The notes below the pieces were generated by a model that was given only the letters and a program-made list of their open reading frames with translations, made no database searches and was not told the DNA's origin. A DNA stretch of 64,000 nt, from positions 1 to 64,000 of the forward strand of contig DASTAW010000021.1 of assembly GCA_035712365.1 (NCBI GenBank). The letters are read 5' to 3'. Both the position numbers and the translations under genes were made by a program. The stretch is from Terriglobia bacterium (GTDB taxonomy: Bacteria; Acidobacteriota; Terriglobia; UBA7540). Positions 7,962 through 17,958 of this stretch are shown one piece after another. The first letter of the stretch is position 1. Every line of letters begins with the position of its first letter.

Positions 7962-8465
7962 TCAGCGCGGCTCGAATTGATAAACCACTCCGGGATCTGA
8001 GAATTTGGGACTCGACCGGCGCAACCCGGCAAGGTCCTCTAACGCACTGTCAGGAGCCGCCCTCTCAATGTGATTGCTCCACATTCCAAACATCAGCGGC
8101 TTGATCTGGCGCACAGATAGATAACATGTTGTTCCAGGCTGAATAATGACAGTAACCGTACTCCCGAGTTTGCCATGTTCGCCTGGCGCGTGGTCGCCGG
8201 AATACGTTCCACCCTTCGAGGGATTTGCGTCAAAAACATATTCGCCGGATTTTATCGGCATCTGGAAATACGTTTTGTCGGGAATTTTCACTAGGTTTTT
8301 TCCATCGATTGCGACGACAGGATTGAGATTTGCGGGTTCCCAATGGTGCTTGTAATCGTGCCGATAGATTACGAGCAGCGCGGATTGCCCACCGGGCGAC
8401 TGGCCGAAACCGGCCAGCGGGGCCATGAGAAGAATTATGATTGTTGTTAACAGTGACGTTTTCAT
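7962..8465 (-). CDS. Secreted protein of unknown function
   Basis: About 167 residues from the ATG at 8465. That start gives a clean signal peptide (MKTSLLTTIIILLMAPLAGFG, then Q-S); longer starts add an unlikely leader. The mature part is beta-rich, with a pattern reminiscent of DUF2846-like proteins: a carbohydrate- or peptide-like turn region (IDGKNLVKIPDKTYFQMPIKSG), then GSTVTVIIQPGTTCYLSVRQ. The DUF assignment is a resemblance, not a demonstrated match. It faces neighbours of unrelated type and appears to be a single gene. Confidence 0.7.
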   Translation of the reverse strand: MKTSLLTTIIILLMAPLAGFGQSPGGQSALLVIYRHDYKHHWEPANLNPVVAIDGKNLVKIPDKTYFQMPIKSGEYVFDANPSKGGTYSGDHAPGEHGKLGSTVTVIIQPGTTCYLSVRQIKPLMFGMWSNHIERAAPDSALEDLAGLRRSSPKFSDPGVVYQFEPR

Positions 8466-8599
8466 CGTTTTACTCCATGCAATTACAGAATACCCGAACA
8501 TCTGGCTTTGTCGATCTCCACGCTTCACCCTTCAGGACTATGTTCCGGCTTTTTCTCGAATCCAATGAGAACGCGGAGACAAGCAACATCAAGCAGGCT

Positions 8600-9829
8600 T
8601 CAGGGCGTATCACACAGGAAGATGGCGTTCGAGCCGCGCTGCGTTCCGACCGGAGCGATCAGCGCCACCGCTCCCTGCCCGTCGCCTGCAAAAGAACTGA
8701 TCGGGTCTCCGGCCAGATTGCCGAGGAGCAGGCCGAAATCCGCCTGAGTGGTGAGGCGGACCACCTGTCCGTCACGGATGGAAAAGATGCCGAACCCGTC
8801 CGCCTGGCCCGAGGGAACTCCCGCAAAGATAATACTCCCCGCCTCCCGGCCCGCCGCCTGGCCCTGGATGACCTCAAAGGAAGAGCCGCTTGCCACGCCC
8901 CCGCCGGGAGCGATCTGCGCTTTGACTGGCTGAGAAGGATCGCCGGCCAGCTCCGCAGTTTGCGCCTCATTGCCTTGCAGCAGGATCAGCAGCAACCGCA
9001 CAGGCTTCTGGTTCGGCCGCGCTGGAAGCACCTGGGCGGTGGCAGAGGGCTGGGGCGGTGGGTTGAGCTGCTCAAAATTCCGGACGGCAACAGCGCGGAA
9101 GAATTGTTCCCGCGCCGCCGCCATGTCCGTGCCGTGCCGCACAAATACGGCTTCGTCGCGGCTGGCAAACAGCAGTTCCAGAATGTCGCGGGGCCCCAAC
9201 TGGAAATCTTTGGGCAGCGCCACCTGGCGAATTCCTCCCGCCGCCCAGAGGTAAAGTCCCGAATGCGGGCTCGCGCCCCCGGTGCGGGCCGCAAACAGGA
9301 CCGCTCCACTCGACCCGATCACCGGGGCTGAAAACGCCTGGAAACCGGCGCCGGAATTCTGTTCTCCGCTGGCGTTGTCAGCCACCAGCTCCGCCTTCGT
9401 GCCGTCCACCCGAACGATGGCCTCCGTCGGCGCATCACCGCCGCCGCCCTTCAGGGTCGCCCTGAAGGCCACAATTCCAGCGTCATTGATGCACGGTGCG
9501 CTGAAGGATTCATACTGTTCGTGCGAGGCGGGCGAAACCAGTCCCTCGAAGGCTATCACTGAAAACGATACTCCCTGTGACCTTACCAGTGCCCGCATCG
9601 TGCTGCGTGGGCTTTCGAGCGTGGTGCGGAACGCGATCTGATCGTTCCCATTCATGGCCAGGTCGTAAAACGGGCCGAAGGTGAAACCGGCATGGCCGGG
9701 AACTTCCGAGCCGCTCACCAGCAGCAGCCGCGCGCTCACCTGGGCGTGGGCAGGGAGCGCCGCGAGCCATGCCATCAGCACAACGCACAGCCCAGCCGTG
9801 ACCATAAGTCTCAGGCGCGTTTTCCCCAT
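8600..9829 (-). CDS. Secreted NxxGxxAF tandem-repeat protein
   Basis: 409 residues from the ATG at 9829 (GGAGG nine nt upstream), giving a signal peptide that ends at LPAHAQ. The mature chain repeats the motif N-x-x-G-x-x-A-F: MNGNDQIAFRTTL, INDAGIVAFRATLKG, IGSSGAVLFAARTGG, and weaker copies. These form a beta-propeller-like series. Proteins of this choice-of-anchor repeat class are common in Acidobacteriota and Planctomycetes and have no proven role. There is no anchor domain at the C-terminus (ends IFLCDTP), so it is probably released or periplasmic. Confidence 0.78.
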   Translation of the reverse strand: MGKTRLRLMVTAGLCVVLMAWLAALPAHAQVSARLLLVSGSEVPGHAGFTFGPFYDLAMNGNDQIAFRTTLESPRSTMRALVRSQGVSFSVIAFEGLVSPASHEQYESFSAPCINDAGIVAFRATLKGGGGDAPTEAIVRVDGTKAELVADNASGEQNSGAGFQAFSAPVIGSSGAVLFAARTGGASPHSGLYLWAAGGIRQVALPKDFQLGPRDILELLFASRDEAVFVRHGTDMAAAREQFFRAVAVRNFEQLNPPPQPSATAQVLPARPNQKPVRLLLILLQGNEAQTAELAGDPSQPVKAQIAPGGGVASGSSFEVIQGQAAGREAGSIIFAGVPSGQADGFGIFSIRDGQVVRLTTQADFGLLLGNLAGDPISSFAGDGQGAVALIAPVGTQRGSNAIFLCDTP

Positions 9830-9994
9830 CTGCTGTTTCCTCCCAGGTCCCATTCCCCGATATCTCACCCGCGGCCTCTGCGGCCTGCCGGGCCGCTGCC
9901 CGCACCAGCATTATAGGCCACCCGTCCAGAAAAACTTCCCGGAATGCGCTAACGGTTAAAAAATCAGGATGTTGAGGATGATGGCCGGCGCATA

Positions 9995-10095
9995 CGGTCA
10001 TTCCGGTCCCGCAGAGCGGGAGAGGAATCTGCTGTTGCTCCGGCCCAGAAGCAGATTCCCCGGCCCGGAAGAGCACCGCCTTCTCGGAATGACCG
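9995..10095. repeat. GTCATTCC-type palindromic element, copy 1
   Basis: Outer arms CGGTCATTCCG (9995-10005) and CGGAATGACCG (10085-10095) and inner arms GGAATCTGCT (10024-10033) and AGCAGATTCC (10050-10059). Same plan as 11200-11289, on the other side of the PilZ gene. Together with 10171-10231 it fills most of the gap 9830-10284, where no gene is seen. Confidence 0.75.
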
Positions 10096-10170
10096 GCGCC
10101 CCGTGTTGTTAAAAAGCTATGCGGGACGCCACATTACTGAGGATTACAAAATATGGTGACAAGATCGTTT

Positions 10171-10231
10171 GTAGCGCCGCCGTCCCGGCGGCAATTTTCA
10201 GCGCCGGTCCCGCTTGGCGGGACCGGCGCTA
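10171..10231. repeat. Double-hairpin dispersed repeat, GTAGCG type
   Basis: Hairpin 1: GCCGCCG-TCC-CGGCGGC (10176-10192). Hairpin 2: a perfect 14-bp stem (10200-10213 with 10217-10230) around TTG. The outer words are GTAGC and GCGCTA. It is the clearest full-length member of this repeat family in the window. Confidence 0.8.
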
Positions 10232-10284
10232 TGGAAGGCCGTCCCTCGATTATGCAATCCTCATTAGGTAGCGCAATCCGCAGC

Positions 10285-11082
10285 CTATTTCAGGTAACAG
10301 GCGCCATAATAGCGTCCTGATTTGGCCATCCGCGTCCAGACGACCTTTGCCGGGGTCTCCACTGGCGCCTGATTGTCGGCGAAGGGGAGGGTGATGAAGA
10401 GTTCGTCGCCTACGTTATAGACCCTTGTGCTCACAAAACAGAGCCCGCCTTTTGAGACGTTGCAGGTTTGAGCAATGTCCGTTACACCCCAACTGTTGCG
10501 GACCATCAGCCGCATGACGAGCTGCAGGCGCCTGGACCTGCGACGCTCCTTCGCCGGAGCAGCCTGGTTGCCCTGCTGAATCATTTCAGAGGTGACAGGC
10601 TGGTCACTCGGTTTCCAGCGCGTCGTTTCTCTGCAGCGGTCGCAGTGGCGGGAAATCAGCCCGGTGGCCAGCAGAACATCGTATTCGATGGAGGAAAGTG
10701 GACTCTGAGCTGCATTCCTGCAGGCCGCGCACTCAATCAGTACCTTGGGCTGCACGCCATCCGCCGGCGGCGAATAATCGATGCCCCAGATTCCGCTCCC
10801 GGGGTTCAGCGCCTCCACGCCCCACTCGCGGCGGTCGCCAAAAACCTGCTGGAACGCGCCCACCACGCGGAACTCCTCCTCGATGTTGTTCGCCAGGTTT
10901 TTGATGAGGATGATGTCGTCCGGTAGAAGTGGATGAGTGAGGCTGATGCGGGCGCCGCCCGGGCTGAAGCTTACGGTGATGGTCTCTTCACTGAACGATA
11001 CGCCGGAAACATCATTCCCGATCACTCGAATGCGAACGGGCGCCAGCACGCGATCGATCCGTCGTTTGTGCTCATCCGGCAT
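10285..11082 (-). CDS. PilZ-domain protein with Cys-rich middle
   Basis: 265 residues. The C-terminal third (about 165-265) is a PilZ domain: the basic motif RRRSRRLQLVMRL and the downstream NVSKGGLCFVS fit the c-di-GMP binding RxxxR and D/NxSxxG elements, with N replacing the usual D. The middle has four cysteines in two pairs (CAAC, CDRC) that could bind zinc. The N-terminal 130 residues are beta-rich and unassigned. It likely reads c-di-GMP in the cytoplasm; the output is unknown. It is flanked on both sides by GTCATyC palindromes. Confidence 0.82.
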   Translation of the reverse strand: MPDEHKRRIDRVLAPVRIRVIGNDVSGVSFSEETITVSFSPGGARISLTHPLLPDDIILIKNLANNIEEEFRVVGAFQQVFGDRREWGVEALNPGSGIWGIDYSPPADGVQPKVLIECAACRNAAQSPLSSIEYDVLLATGLISRHCDRCRETTRWKPSDQPVTSEMIQQGNQAAPAKERRRSRRLQLVMRLMVRNSWGVTDIAQTCNVSKGGLCFVSTRVYNVGDELFITLPFADNQAPVETPAKVVWTRMAKSGRYYGACYLK

Positions 11083-11199
11083 CGGTCAGTCGAGACAACC
11101 TCCGCTCCCCTCGCTCAACACTCCCCTACAGCGAGACCTTCTGGCCTGATGAGTTAGAAATCGGCTGGTTCGGGAAAAAGGATTAGCTCCCGCTGCAGT

Positions 11200-11289
11200 G
11201 TCATCCTGAGCGCAAGCGAAGGATCTGCTTTATTCGTTTCGCAGGAGGGTACAGCAGATGCTTCTCCCGCTTCGCGGGATCAGCATGAC
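11200..11289. repeat. GTCATCCTGA-type palindromic element, copy 2
   Basis: Outer arms GTCATCCTGA (11200-11209) and TCAGCATGAC (11280-11289), one mismatch. Inner words are AGGATCTGCT (11220-11229) and AGCAGAT (11253-11259). Related to 9995-10095. Confidence 0.72.
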
Positions 11290-11311
11290 GGGTGCCTTTT
11301 TCTACAGGGTG

Positions 11312-11692
11312 TCAGGAAGATTTCGCAGAAGCCGCTGGTAGGGCAGGCGCCGCCTCGCTGAGATGGGCCATGCCCCCGGCTTCGTCTTCGGCAATCACGA
11401 AATAATCGGAAAGCTTCACTTCATCCAGCACGCGCCTGACACGTTCATCCACCGACGCCAACACCAGTCCAGCGCCCGCCTTCTGGGCTGCGGCGCGGCA
11501 GCCGGCAAGAAATCCCAGGCCCGTCGAATCAATGTAAGGCACGCCGGAAAAATCAAACAGGAACTTCCGTTTGCCCGATTGGATCAATTCTGTCAGTTTT
11601 TCGCGGCACTGCGGCCCGTCCCCGTCTGCCAGGAACTTCCCCTGCAGCCGCAGAATCGTCACGTCGTCGCGCGAATCGATGTTTATTTCCAT
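11312..11692 (-). CDS. STAS-domain anti-sigma factor antagonist
   Basis: 126 residues from the ATG at 11692; 18 more codons upstream are open but not part of the domain. The STAS fold is complete: MEINIDSRDDVTILRLQGKF, then FDFSGVPYIDSTGLGFLAGC, with the phosphorylatable Ser in DSTG, and VDERVRRVLDEVKLSDYF. Proteins like SpoIIAA/RsbV release a sigma factor by binding its anti-sigma kinase. No kinase or sigma gene is adjacent, so the partner is elsewhere. The C-terminal tail is Ala-rich. Confidence 0.85.
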   Translation of the reverse strand: MEINIDSRDDVTILRLQGKFLADGDGPQCREKLTELIQSGKRKFLFDFSGVPYIDSTGLGFLAGCRAAAQKAGAGLVLASVDERVRRVLDEVKLSDYFVIAEDEAGGMAHLSEAAPALPAASAKSS

Positions 11693-12208
11693 GGCTTCTT
11701 CTGCTTTCTCAACCCCTATGCTAGGGAACCTCGAAAGGGGTGTCAACCATCATTCTGAACGCCCACGGCGATCGCCTTGACTCGCAGGCATTCAGCATTT
11801 CCGCGACCTCTGTGTCTTCAAAGATTTACCACAGACAGCACAGAGGCCCTGTGCTTTCCGTGTTTCGCTTTTCTCCCTGCACAGAGGACACGGAGGAAAG
11901 CCTATTAATGAATACGCCCACGGCGCTCCAAAGGTTCCAAAAGCCGTCGATTTACTGAAAGCAGCGACCGCAAGCTTGCACGTAGAGTGCCAGCCAGCCG
12001 GCCGGCGCAGCAAAAAAAATGCCGGCGCGAAGCATTTATCTCCGCGCCGGCAGCCGTTGTTGAATCAAATTACAGGAGCCGCCCGATAGCTCGTCACCTG
12101 AGCACCGCGAAGGGTCCCTGCATTTCTTTTCGCGAAATGCGGCGATGCTTCGCTTCGCCCATCATGACGGCGGGCGTGTTATGGGTTTCACCCTTTTGCT
12201 TAACGCCG
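11693..12208. other. Intergenic region between the STAS gene and pnp
   Basis: About 516 nt with no convincing gene. CCTCTGTG (about 11808) and CACAGAGG (about 11837) form an inverted pair, with further CACAGAGGACACGGAGG words to 11894. This is a dispersed intergenic word in this genome type. The pnp terminator lies at 12012-12052. Confidence 0.5.
12012..12052 (-). terminator. Intrinsic terminator downstream of pnp
   Basis: On the minus strand, a perfect 10-bp GC-rich stem (12052-12043 with 12029-12020, TGCCGGCGCG/CGCGCCGGCA) and 13-nt loop are followed directly by eight T residues. It is placed about 155 nt past the pnp stop. Confidence 0.85.
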
Positions 12209-14311
<2,103 letters not shown>

Positions 14312-14515
14312 TAATTTATCCTCCGAATTTCGCTGGCTCGCCTGCCCCGTCCACTTTGTGCCATGAGAACGCTCCGGATTCGCTTCCGGCGCCAGCCTTT
14401 GGCGGCAGGGACTTCAGATAGCCTTGTTAAGTTTGGTTGTGGGAACCACGGACCGAGGCAGGTCTTTGATCAAAAAATTCAAACCCCATCGACGCCCGCA
14501 AATGCCCCATTAAGC

Positions 14516-14550
14516 AAAAAGCGACCCGAGGCACTCCTGCCGGGGGTCGC
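14516..14550 (-). terminator. Terminator or attenuator between rpsO and pnp
   Basis: On the minus strand, GCGACCC pairs with GGGTCGC and an inner GGCA pairs with TGCC (14550-14521), followed by TTTTT. Its position after rpsO and before pnp matches the partial terminator known in enterobacteria, so some read-through into pnp is expected. The rest of the 293-nt gap shows no gene. Confidence 0.75.
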
Positions 14551-14604
14551 TCAATCCAGTAGGGGCAGTTTGACGCGGTGTCTTCTCGCTTTGCTTCACA
14601 GCCG

Positions 14605-14874
14605 CTATTTGCGGATTCCCAACCGATCGATCACCTGTTTGTAACGGTCGGCACTGTGCCGCCTCAGATATTCAAGCAGCCGTTTGCGCTTGCTGACCAT
14701 GGTCAGCAGGCCGCGTCTTGAAGCGTGATCTTTACGGTGCACACGAAAGTGCTCTGTCAGGTAAGAGATGCGCTCGGTCAAGAGAGCGACCTGCACCTCA
14801 GGCGAACCCGAATCCGAAGCATGAACCTTAAAGCTTGAGATAATTTTTGACTTTGAATCCGGACTTAACGCCAT
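14605..14874 (-). CDS. rpsO: 30S ribosomal protein S15
   Basis: 89 residues, the usual length. It shows the S15 signature: [26 protein letters not shown] and [28 protein letters not shown]. It binds 16S rRNA in the platform of the small subunit. The ATG has GAGGAG ten nt upstream. A promoter candidate lies at 14951-14922. Confidence 0.99.
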   Translation of the reverse strand: MALSPDSKSKIISSFKVHASDSGSPEVQVALLTERISYLTEHFRVHRKDHASRRGLLTMVSKRKRLLEYLRRHSADRYKQVIDRLGIRK

Positions 14875-14921
14875 CCGCTAATTCTCCTCGTCTCCGACTA
14901 TTTCCCACATTTTCATCGATT

Positions 14922-14951
14922 AGCATAGCATTGTTTCCGTCCCTTTGGCAA
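14922..14951 (-). promoter_or_regulatory. Candidate sigma-70 promoter of rpsO
   Basis: On the minus strand, TTGCCA (14951-14946), 18-nt spacer, TATGCT (14927-14922). It predicts a leader of about 40 nt before the rpsO ATG. Confidence 0.45.
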
Positions 14952-14991
14952 AAGTTTAGGTATTGGCGGGCTTTCCTTTTTGACATGGATA

Positions 14992-15138
14992 TTATTGCTG
15001 TCTCTTTCCCAGCAACTCACGCGCGGACTTGTTGAGGTCACCAAACGGACGCGCGCAACCAGCTAGCGTAATCATAGCGAACTCGACAACCAGCGCTATC
15101 GCGGCAGAGAGACCCTTCGCAAAGCTATTCGCGCTCAT
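14992..15138 (-). CDS. Very small lipoprotein (48 aa), entericidin-like size
   Basis: 48 codons from the ATG at 15138 to TAA at 14992. GGAGG lies six nt upstream, a strong ribosome site. The sequence starts MSANSFAKGLSAAIALVV and has a lipobox LAGC at residues 25-28, leaving a mature peptide of 21 residues, CARPFGDLNKSARELLGKRQQ apart from its first Cys being lipidated. Size and layout resemble entericidin-type lipoproteins, but the mature part is not clearly homologous. A Glu at residue 19 inside the hydrophobic stretch is unusual. It lies between rpsO and the SDR gene on the same strand. Confidence 0.5.
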   Translation of the reverse strand: MSANSFAKGLSAAIALVVEFAMITLAGCARPFGDLNKSARELLGKRQQ

Positions 15139-15311
15139 CACCCACCTCCATCAACATGGTAATTTTGGCACTCAGACGCGTGTTTCTCAAGTGTACAGTT
15201 CCGGAAATTTCAAATATAGGATGCTACTAAAGTTTGGCACTAGAATCCGGCCTTGTAGAGACACAGACAGGTTGCGGGCAGGACGGCTGGCCGGCAAGCT
15301 TCCGAAAAGCG

Positions 15312-16022
15312 CTAAACCGCGCCCGCCGCCGGCATCAGCACCACCTCGTGGACGGCCGTCCGCGCTGGTTGCTGAAGAGCGGAAATCACCGCTGCGGCGA
15401 CGTCTTCCGGCTGCATAACGTTGTCGCGCGAAATCTCAAATCCAAATTCCTTCAGCATCTCGGTGTCGGTCAATCCCGGCAGAATGGCCGTCACCCGGAT
15501 GCCCTTCGGCTGCAACTCTTTCCTCAGCACCCGCGTCAGCCCCAGCCCTCCGAACTTTGCCGCCGTGTACGCTGAGCAGTTCTCAAAGGCGTTCCGGCTG
15601 GAAGTGGAGAGAATATTCACCAGGTGCGCGTGACGGCTGCCCTCCCAAAGCGGAAGCGCCGCCTTCGACGTCAGAAAAATTGAGCTGAGGTTTGTTTCGA
15701 TGTTGCGCCGCCAGTCTTCAAGCGTGGTTTCGGTAAACGGCTTGTAAGTGAAAATGCCCGCGCAGTTCACCAGGATGTCCAGCCGGCCATGGCGCTTTTT
15801 CACCTGCGCGAACAGGCGAGTGACATCGGCAGGCTTGCCGACGTCTGCTACAACAACACTCGCGCCCGCCCGCAGAGTCTTCCTGGCCGACTCCAGCGCC
15901 TTCCGGTTGCGCGACACCAGCACCACTTCGGCGCCCGCCCGCGCCAGCCCCCGCGCAATCGCCAGGCCGATGCCGCGGCTGGCGCCGGTCACAACAGCAA
16001 CTCTATTTTTCAATGTGGCCAT
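15312..16022 (-). CDS. SDR-family NAD(P)-dependent oxidoreductase
   Basis: 236 residues, classical short-chain dehydrogenase/reductase length. The cofactor motif TGASRGIG is at residues 13-20, NAG at about 87-89 (VNCAGIF), the catalytic Ser in NILSTSSR and the catalytic YxxxK in YTAAK. The residue after beta-2 (VSRNRKAL) favours NADPH. The substrate cannot be told. It is on the same strand as, and downstream of, the pterin operon, but a 201-bp inserted element separates them. A sepiapterin-reductase-like role is therefore possible but unproven. Confidence 0.88.
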   Translation of the reverse strand: MATLKNRVAVVTGASRGIGLAIARGLARAGAEVVLVSRNRKALESARKTLRAGASVVVADVGKPADVTRLFAQVKKRHGRLDILVNCAGIFTYKPFTETTLEDWRRNIETNLSSIFLTSKAALPLWEGSRHAHLVNILSTSSRNAFENCSAYTAAKFGGLGLTRVLRKELQPKGIRVTAILPGLTDTEMLKEFGFEISRDNVMQPEDVAAAVISALQQPARTAVHEVVLMPAAGAV

Positions 16023-16143
16023 TGATTAGCGCTGTATAGAGTTTCTTCGCAATTCGTAATTCCCGTTCCCTAATCCTTTGGTGACCGGTGCTAAAGGTAC
16101 CGCCTTAGGTGAAAGTTCATCGACTAATCACTATTCACTAATC

Positions 16144-16344
16144 ACTAGAAGTCATTTCAAAACCCCCTGAAGTCCATTGAACTGAGGTTAGTTGGCATGA
16201 CCATTCCCAATTTGGAGGAGCCACGAGGCATGCCTGTACTGAAAATAAAAGACTTAATCCGAACGTCTACTCCCTCGTTTGGAATTGCTCGCGTCTGGTC
16301 AAGCATTTCAATAGGTTCCATGGGGTTTTGAAATGACTTCTAGT
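16144..16344. mobile_element. MITE-like element with perfect 23-bp terminal inverted repeats
   Basis: 201 bp. The left end 16144-16166 (ACTAGAAGTCATTTCAAAAC then CCC) is the exact reverse complement of 16322-16344. The similarity continues inward imperfectly (ATTGAA words at about 16177 and in complement at about 16309). TA dinucleotides flank the GAAGTC/GACTTC core and could be the target duplication. It contains no open frame. The right end lies 9 nt from the folE stop. The gap 16023-16353 holds nothing else but AATTCGTAATT and CACTAATCACT words. Confidence 0.82.
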
Positions 16345-16353
16345 CACTATTCT

Positions 16354-16962
16354 TTAACTCCTCTCCCTCACCAACCGCAGGAATTCCGCGCGCGTCTGAT
16401 CACAATCGCGGAAGACGCCCAGCATCGACGACGTCACCGCCACGGAATTCTGTTTTTCCACGCCGCGCATAATCATGCACAGGTGTCGGGCTTCAATAAT
16501 GACGCCCACTCCCTGCGGCTTGATCGCCTCCATGATGGTCTCGGCAATCTGCGTGGTCAGCCGTTCCTGGATCTGCAATCGTCGCGCAAAAACATCCACG
16601 AGCCGCGGAAGCTTGCTCAGCCCGATCACTTTCTCCGTGGGGACGTAGGCCACGTGGCAGCGCCCGAAAAACGGCAGCATGTGGTGCTCGCACATGCTGA
16701 AAATCTCGATGTCCTTCACAATCACCATCTGGTCATAGGCGACGGAAAAGATGGCGCTGTTCAGCACCTTCTTCACGTCCTGACGGTAACCCCTGGTGAG
16801 GAACCGCAGCGATTTGGCCACGCGCTGAGGCGTTTTCAACACTCCTTCGCGACCGGGATCTTCTCCCAGTTCGCGCAGCGTGGTGCGCACCGCTTCCTCC
16901 AGCGGATCGAGGTTCACCGCCTGTCCCGCTTCTACAACGGTTGGTGTCTCCTTGATATTCAT
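16354..16962 (-). CDS. folE: GTP cyclohydrolase I
   Basis: 202 residues. Converts GTP to 7,8-dihydroneopterin triphosphate, the entry to folate and other pterins. The zinc and catalytic motif [20 protein letters not shown] is at about residues 89-108, followed by [20 protein letters not shown] and the second zinc Cys in [13 protein letters not shown]. The ATG overlaps the upstream pterin synthase stop by 4 nt (ATGA), so the three genes form one operon. The close link to two PTPS genes points to a tetrahydropterin or deazapurine use of the product beyond folate. Confidence 0.98.
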   Translation of the reverse strand: MNIKETPTVVEAGQAVNLDPLEEAVRTTLRELGEDPGREGVLKTPQRVAKSLRFLTRGYRQDVKKVLNSAIFSVAYDQMVIVKDIEIFSMCEHHMLPFFGRCHVAYVPTEKVIGLSKLPRLVDVFARRLQIQERLTTQIAETIMEAIKPQGVGVIIEARHLCMIMRGVEKQNSVAVTSSMLGVFRDCDQTRAEFLRLVRERS

Positions 16963-17411
16963 TCCTTTACTCTCGTTGCCGCCGCGGTGGAATCCCTGCC
17001 CGAGTACTCGAAGGAATTAGAGTTCGTCTCTTCCAGGCGCACTTTCTCGAGATCTGCGCTTCCCTTCGTGCCCTCGAGTTTCCGGCGGAGCAGGTTATAA
17101 ATCTCCACGCAGAGGTTCTCCGTGGTCGGCACCTTTCCTTGAAAATTGGGGACGTCCAGGTTCAGATAGGTGTGGCCAAACGGTTCCAGCACTTCCTGCT
17201 CGACCGCCTGGTCCAGCACCCCCAGGTCCATCACCATTCCCGTCGCCGCATCCACCGGTCCGCGCACCGTCACTTCCACAATGTAGTTATGCCCGTGCCC
17301 ATAGGGGCTGTTGCACTTGCCGAACACGCGACTGTTCTCTTCCGCGCTCAGCCCCTCGTTGTGCAGGCGGTGCGACGCTGAAAAGCGGTATCGTTTGGTG
17401 AGTGAAACCAT
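16959..17411 (-). CDS. 6-pyruvoyl-tetrahydropterin synthase / QueD-family protein, divergent paralogue
   Basis: 150 residues. Zinc ligands FSASHRLH and GHGHNY and the catalytic Cys in [12 protein letters not shown] are present, as is the late Glu (EETN). However the Asp of the catalytic Asp-His pair is replaced: PFGHTYLN where the neighbour has RMDHKFLN. Activity may be altered or the reaction different (for example carboxy-tetrahydropterin synthesis or side-chain cleavage). It starts on the nucleotide directly after the stop of its paralogue and overlaps folE at its end. Confidence 0.9.
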   Translation of the reverse strand: MVSLTKRYRFSASHRLHNEGLSAEENSRVFGKCNSPYGHGHNYIVEVTVRGPVDAATGMVMDLGVLDQAVEQEVLEPFGHTYLNLDVPNFQGKVPTTENLCVEIYNLLRRKLEGTKGSADLEKVRLEETNSNSFEYSGRDSTAAATRVKE

Positions 17412-17819
17412 TCAGTCTCCGTAATAATCCACAAACAAGTCGTCTGTTTCGTACAAGCGAATTCGATGCAATCGGCCGCTCGGAAGTTTCGCCGCCAGCA
17501 GGTTCCAGATTTCCACCGCGATGTTTTCCGTGGTGGGGATCGTGGTGGCGAACACCGGCACTTCCTTGTTCAGAAACTTGTGGTCCATCCGCTGCATGAC
17601 TTCCGATTCCAGCACGGCCTTGAGGTCCTTGAGATCGAGCACCATGCCGGTGGTTTCGTCCACCTCGCCCGCCACCGTCACCTCAACCGTGTAGTTATGC
17701 CCGTGGCCGTGCGGGTTGTTGCACTTGCCGAAGATTCGCCGGTTCTCTTCCGGGCTGAAATCCGGATTGTGGTAGTAATGCGAAGCCGAAAATTCGGCGC
17801 GCCGCGTCAGGTAGATCAT
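17412..17819 (-). CDS. 6-pyruvoyl-tetrahydropterin synthase family protein
   Basis: 135 residues. All catalytic features are present: FSASHYYHN and GHGHNYTVEVTV for zinc, Cys in FGKCNNPHGHGHN, the Asp-His pair in RMDHKFLN, and YETDD near the end. FGKCNNPxGHGHNY, TGMVLDL and TTENxAVEIWNLL resemble the eukaryotic PTPS of tetrahydrobiopterin synthesis more than short QueD enzymes. It converts dihydroneopterin triphosphate, the FolE product. It is the first gene of the operon PTPS-PTPS-folE; the queuosine partner genes queC and queE are not nearby. Confidence 0.92.
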   Translation of the reverse strand: MIYLTRRAEFSASHYYHNPDFSPEENRRIFGKCNNPHGHGHNYTVEVTVAGEVDETTGMVLDLKDLKAVLESEVMQRMDHKFLNKEVPVFATTIPTTENIAVEIWNLLAAKLPSGRLHRIRLYETDDLFVDYYGD

Positions 17820-17871
17820 TATGTTTTCCGTCCCCCTGTCAGGCTCCTGCTAGTTTTCAGACTGCTATCTT

Positions 17872-17930
17872 GTGGCACGGCCATCCTGGCCGTGTCTCTT
17901 GACCGCAGCACGGGCGAGGACGCCCGTGTC
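17872..17930. repeat. Double-hairpin dispersed repeat, GTGGCACGG type
   Basis: Hairpin 1: CACGGCCA-TCC-TGGCCGTG (17876-17894). Hairpin 2: CACGGGCG-AGGA-CGCCCGTG (17909-17928). Both stems are perfect 8-bp. It lies between the glycosyltransferase and the pterin operon. Confidence 0.78.
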
Positions 17931-17958
17931 ACACGCAGCGAGGAATCTGCTTTTCGGG

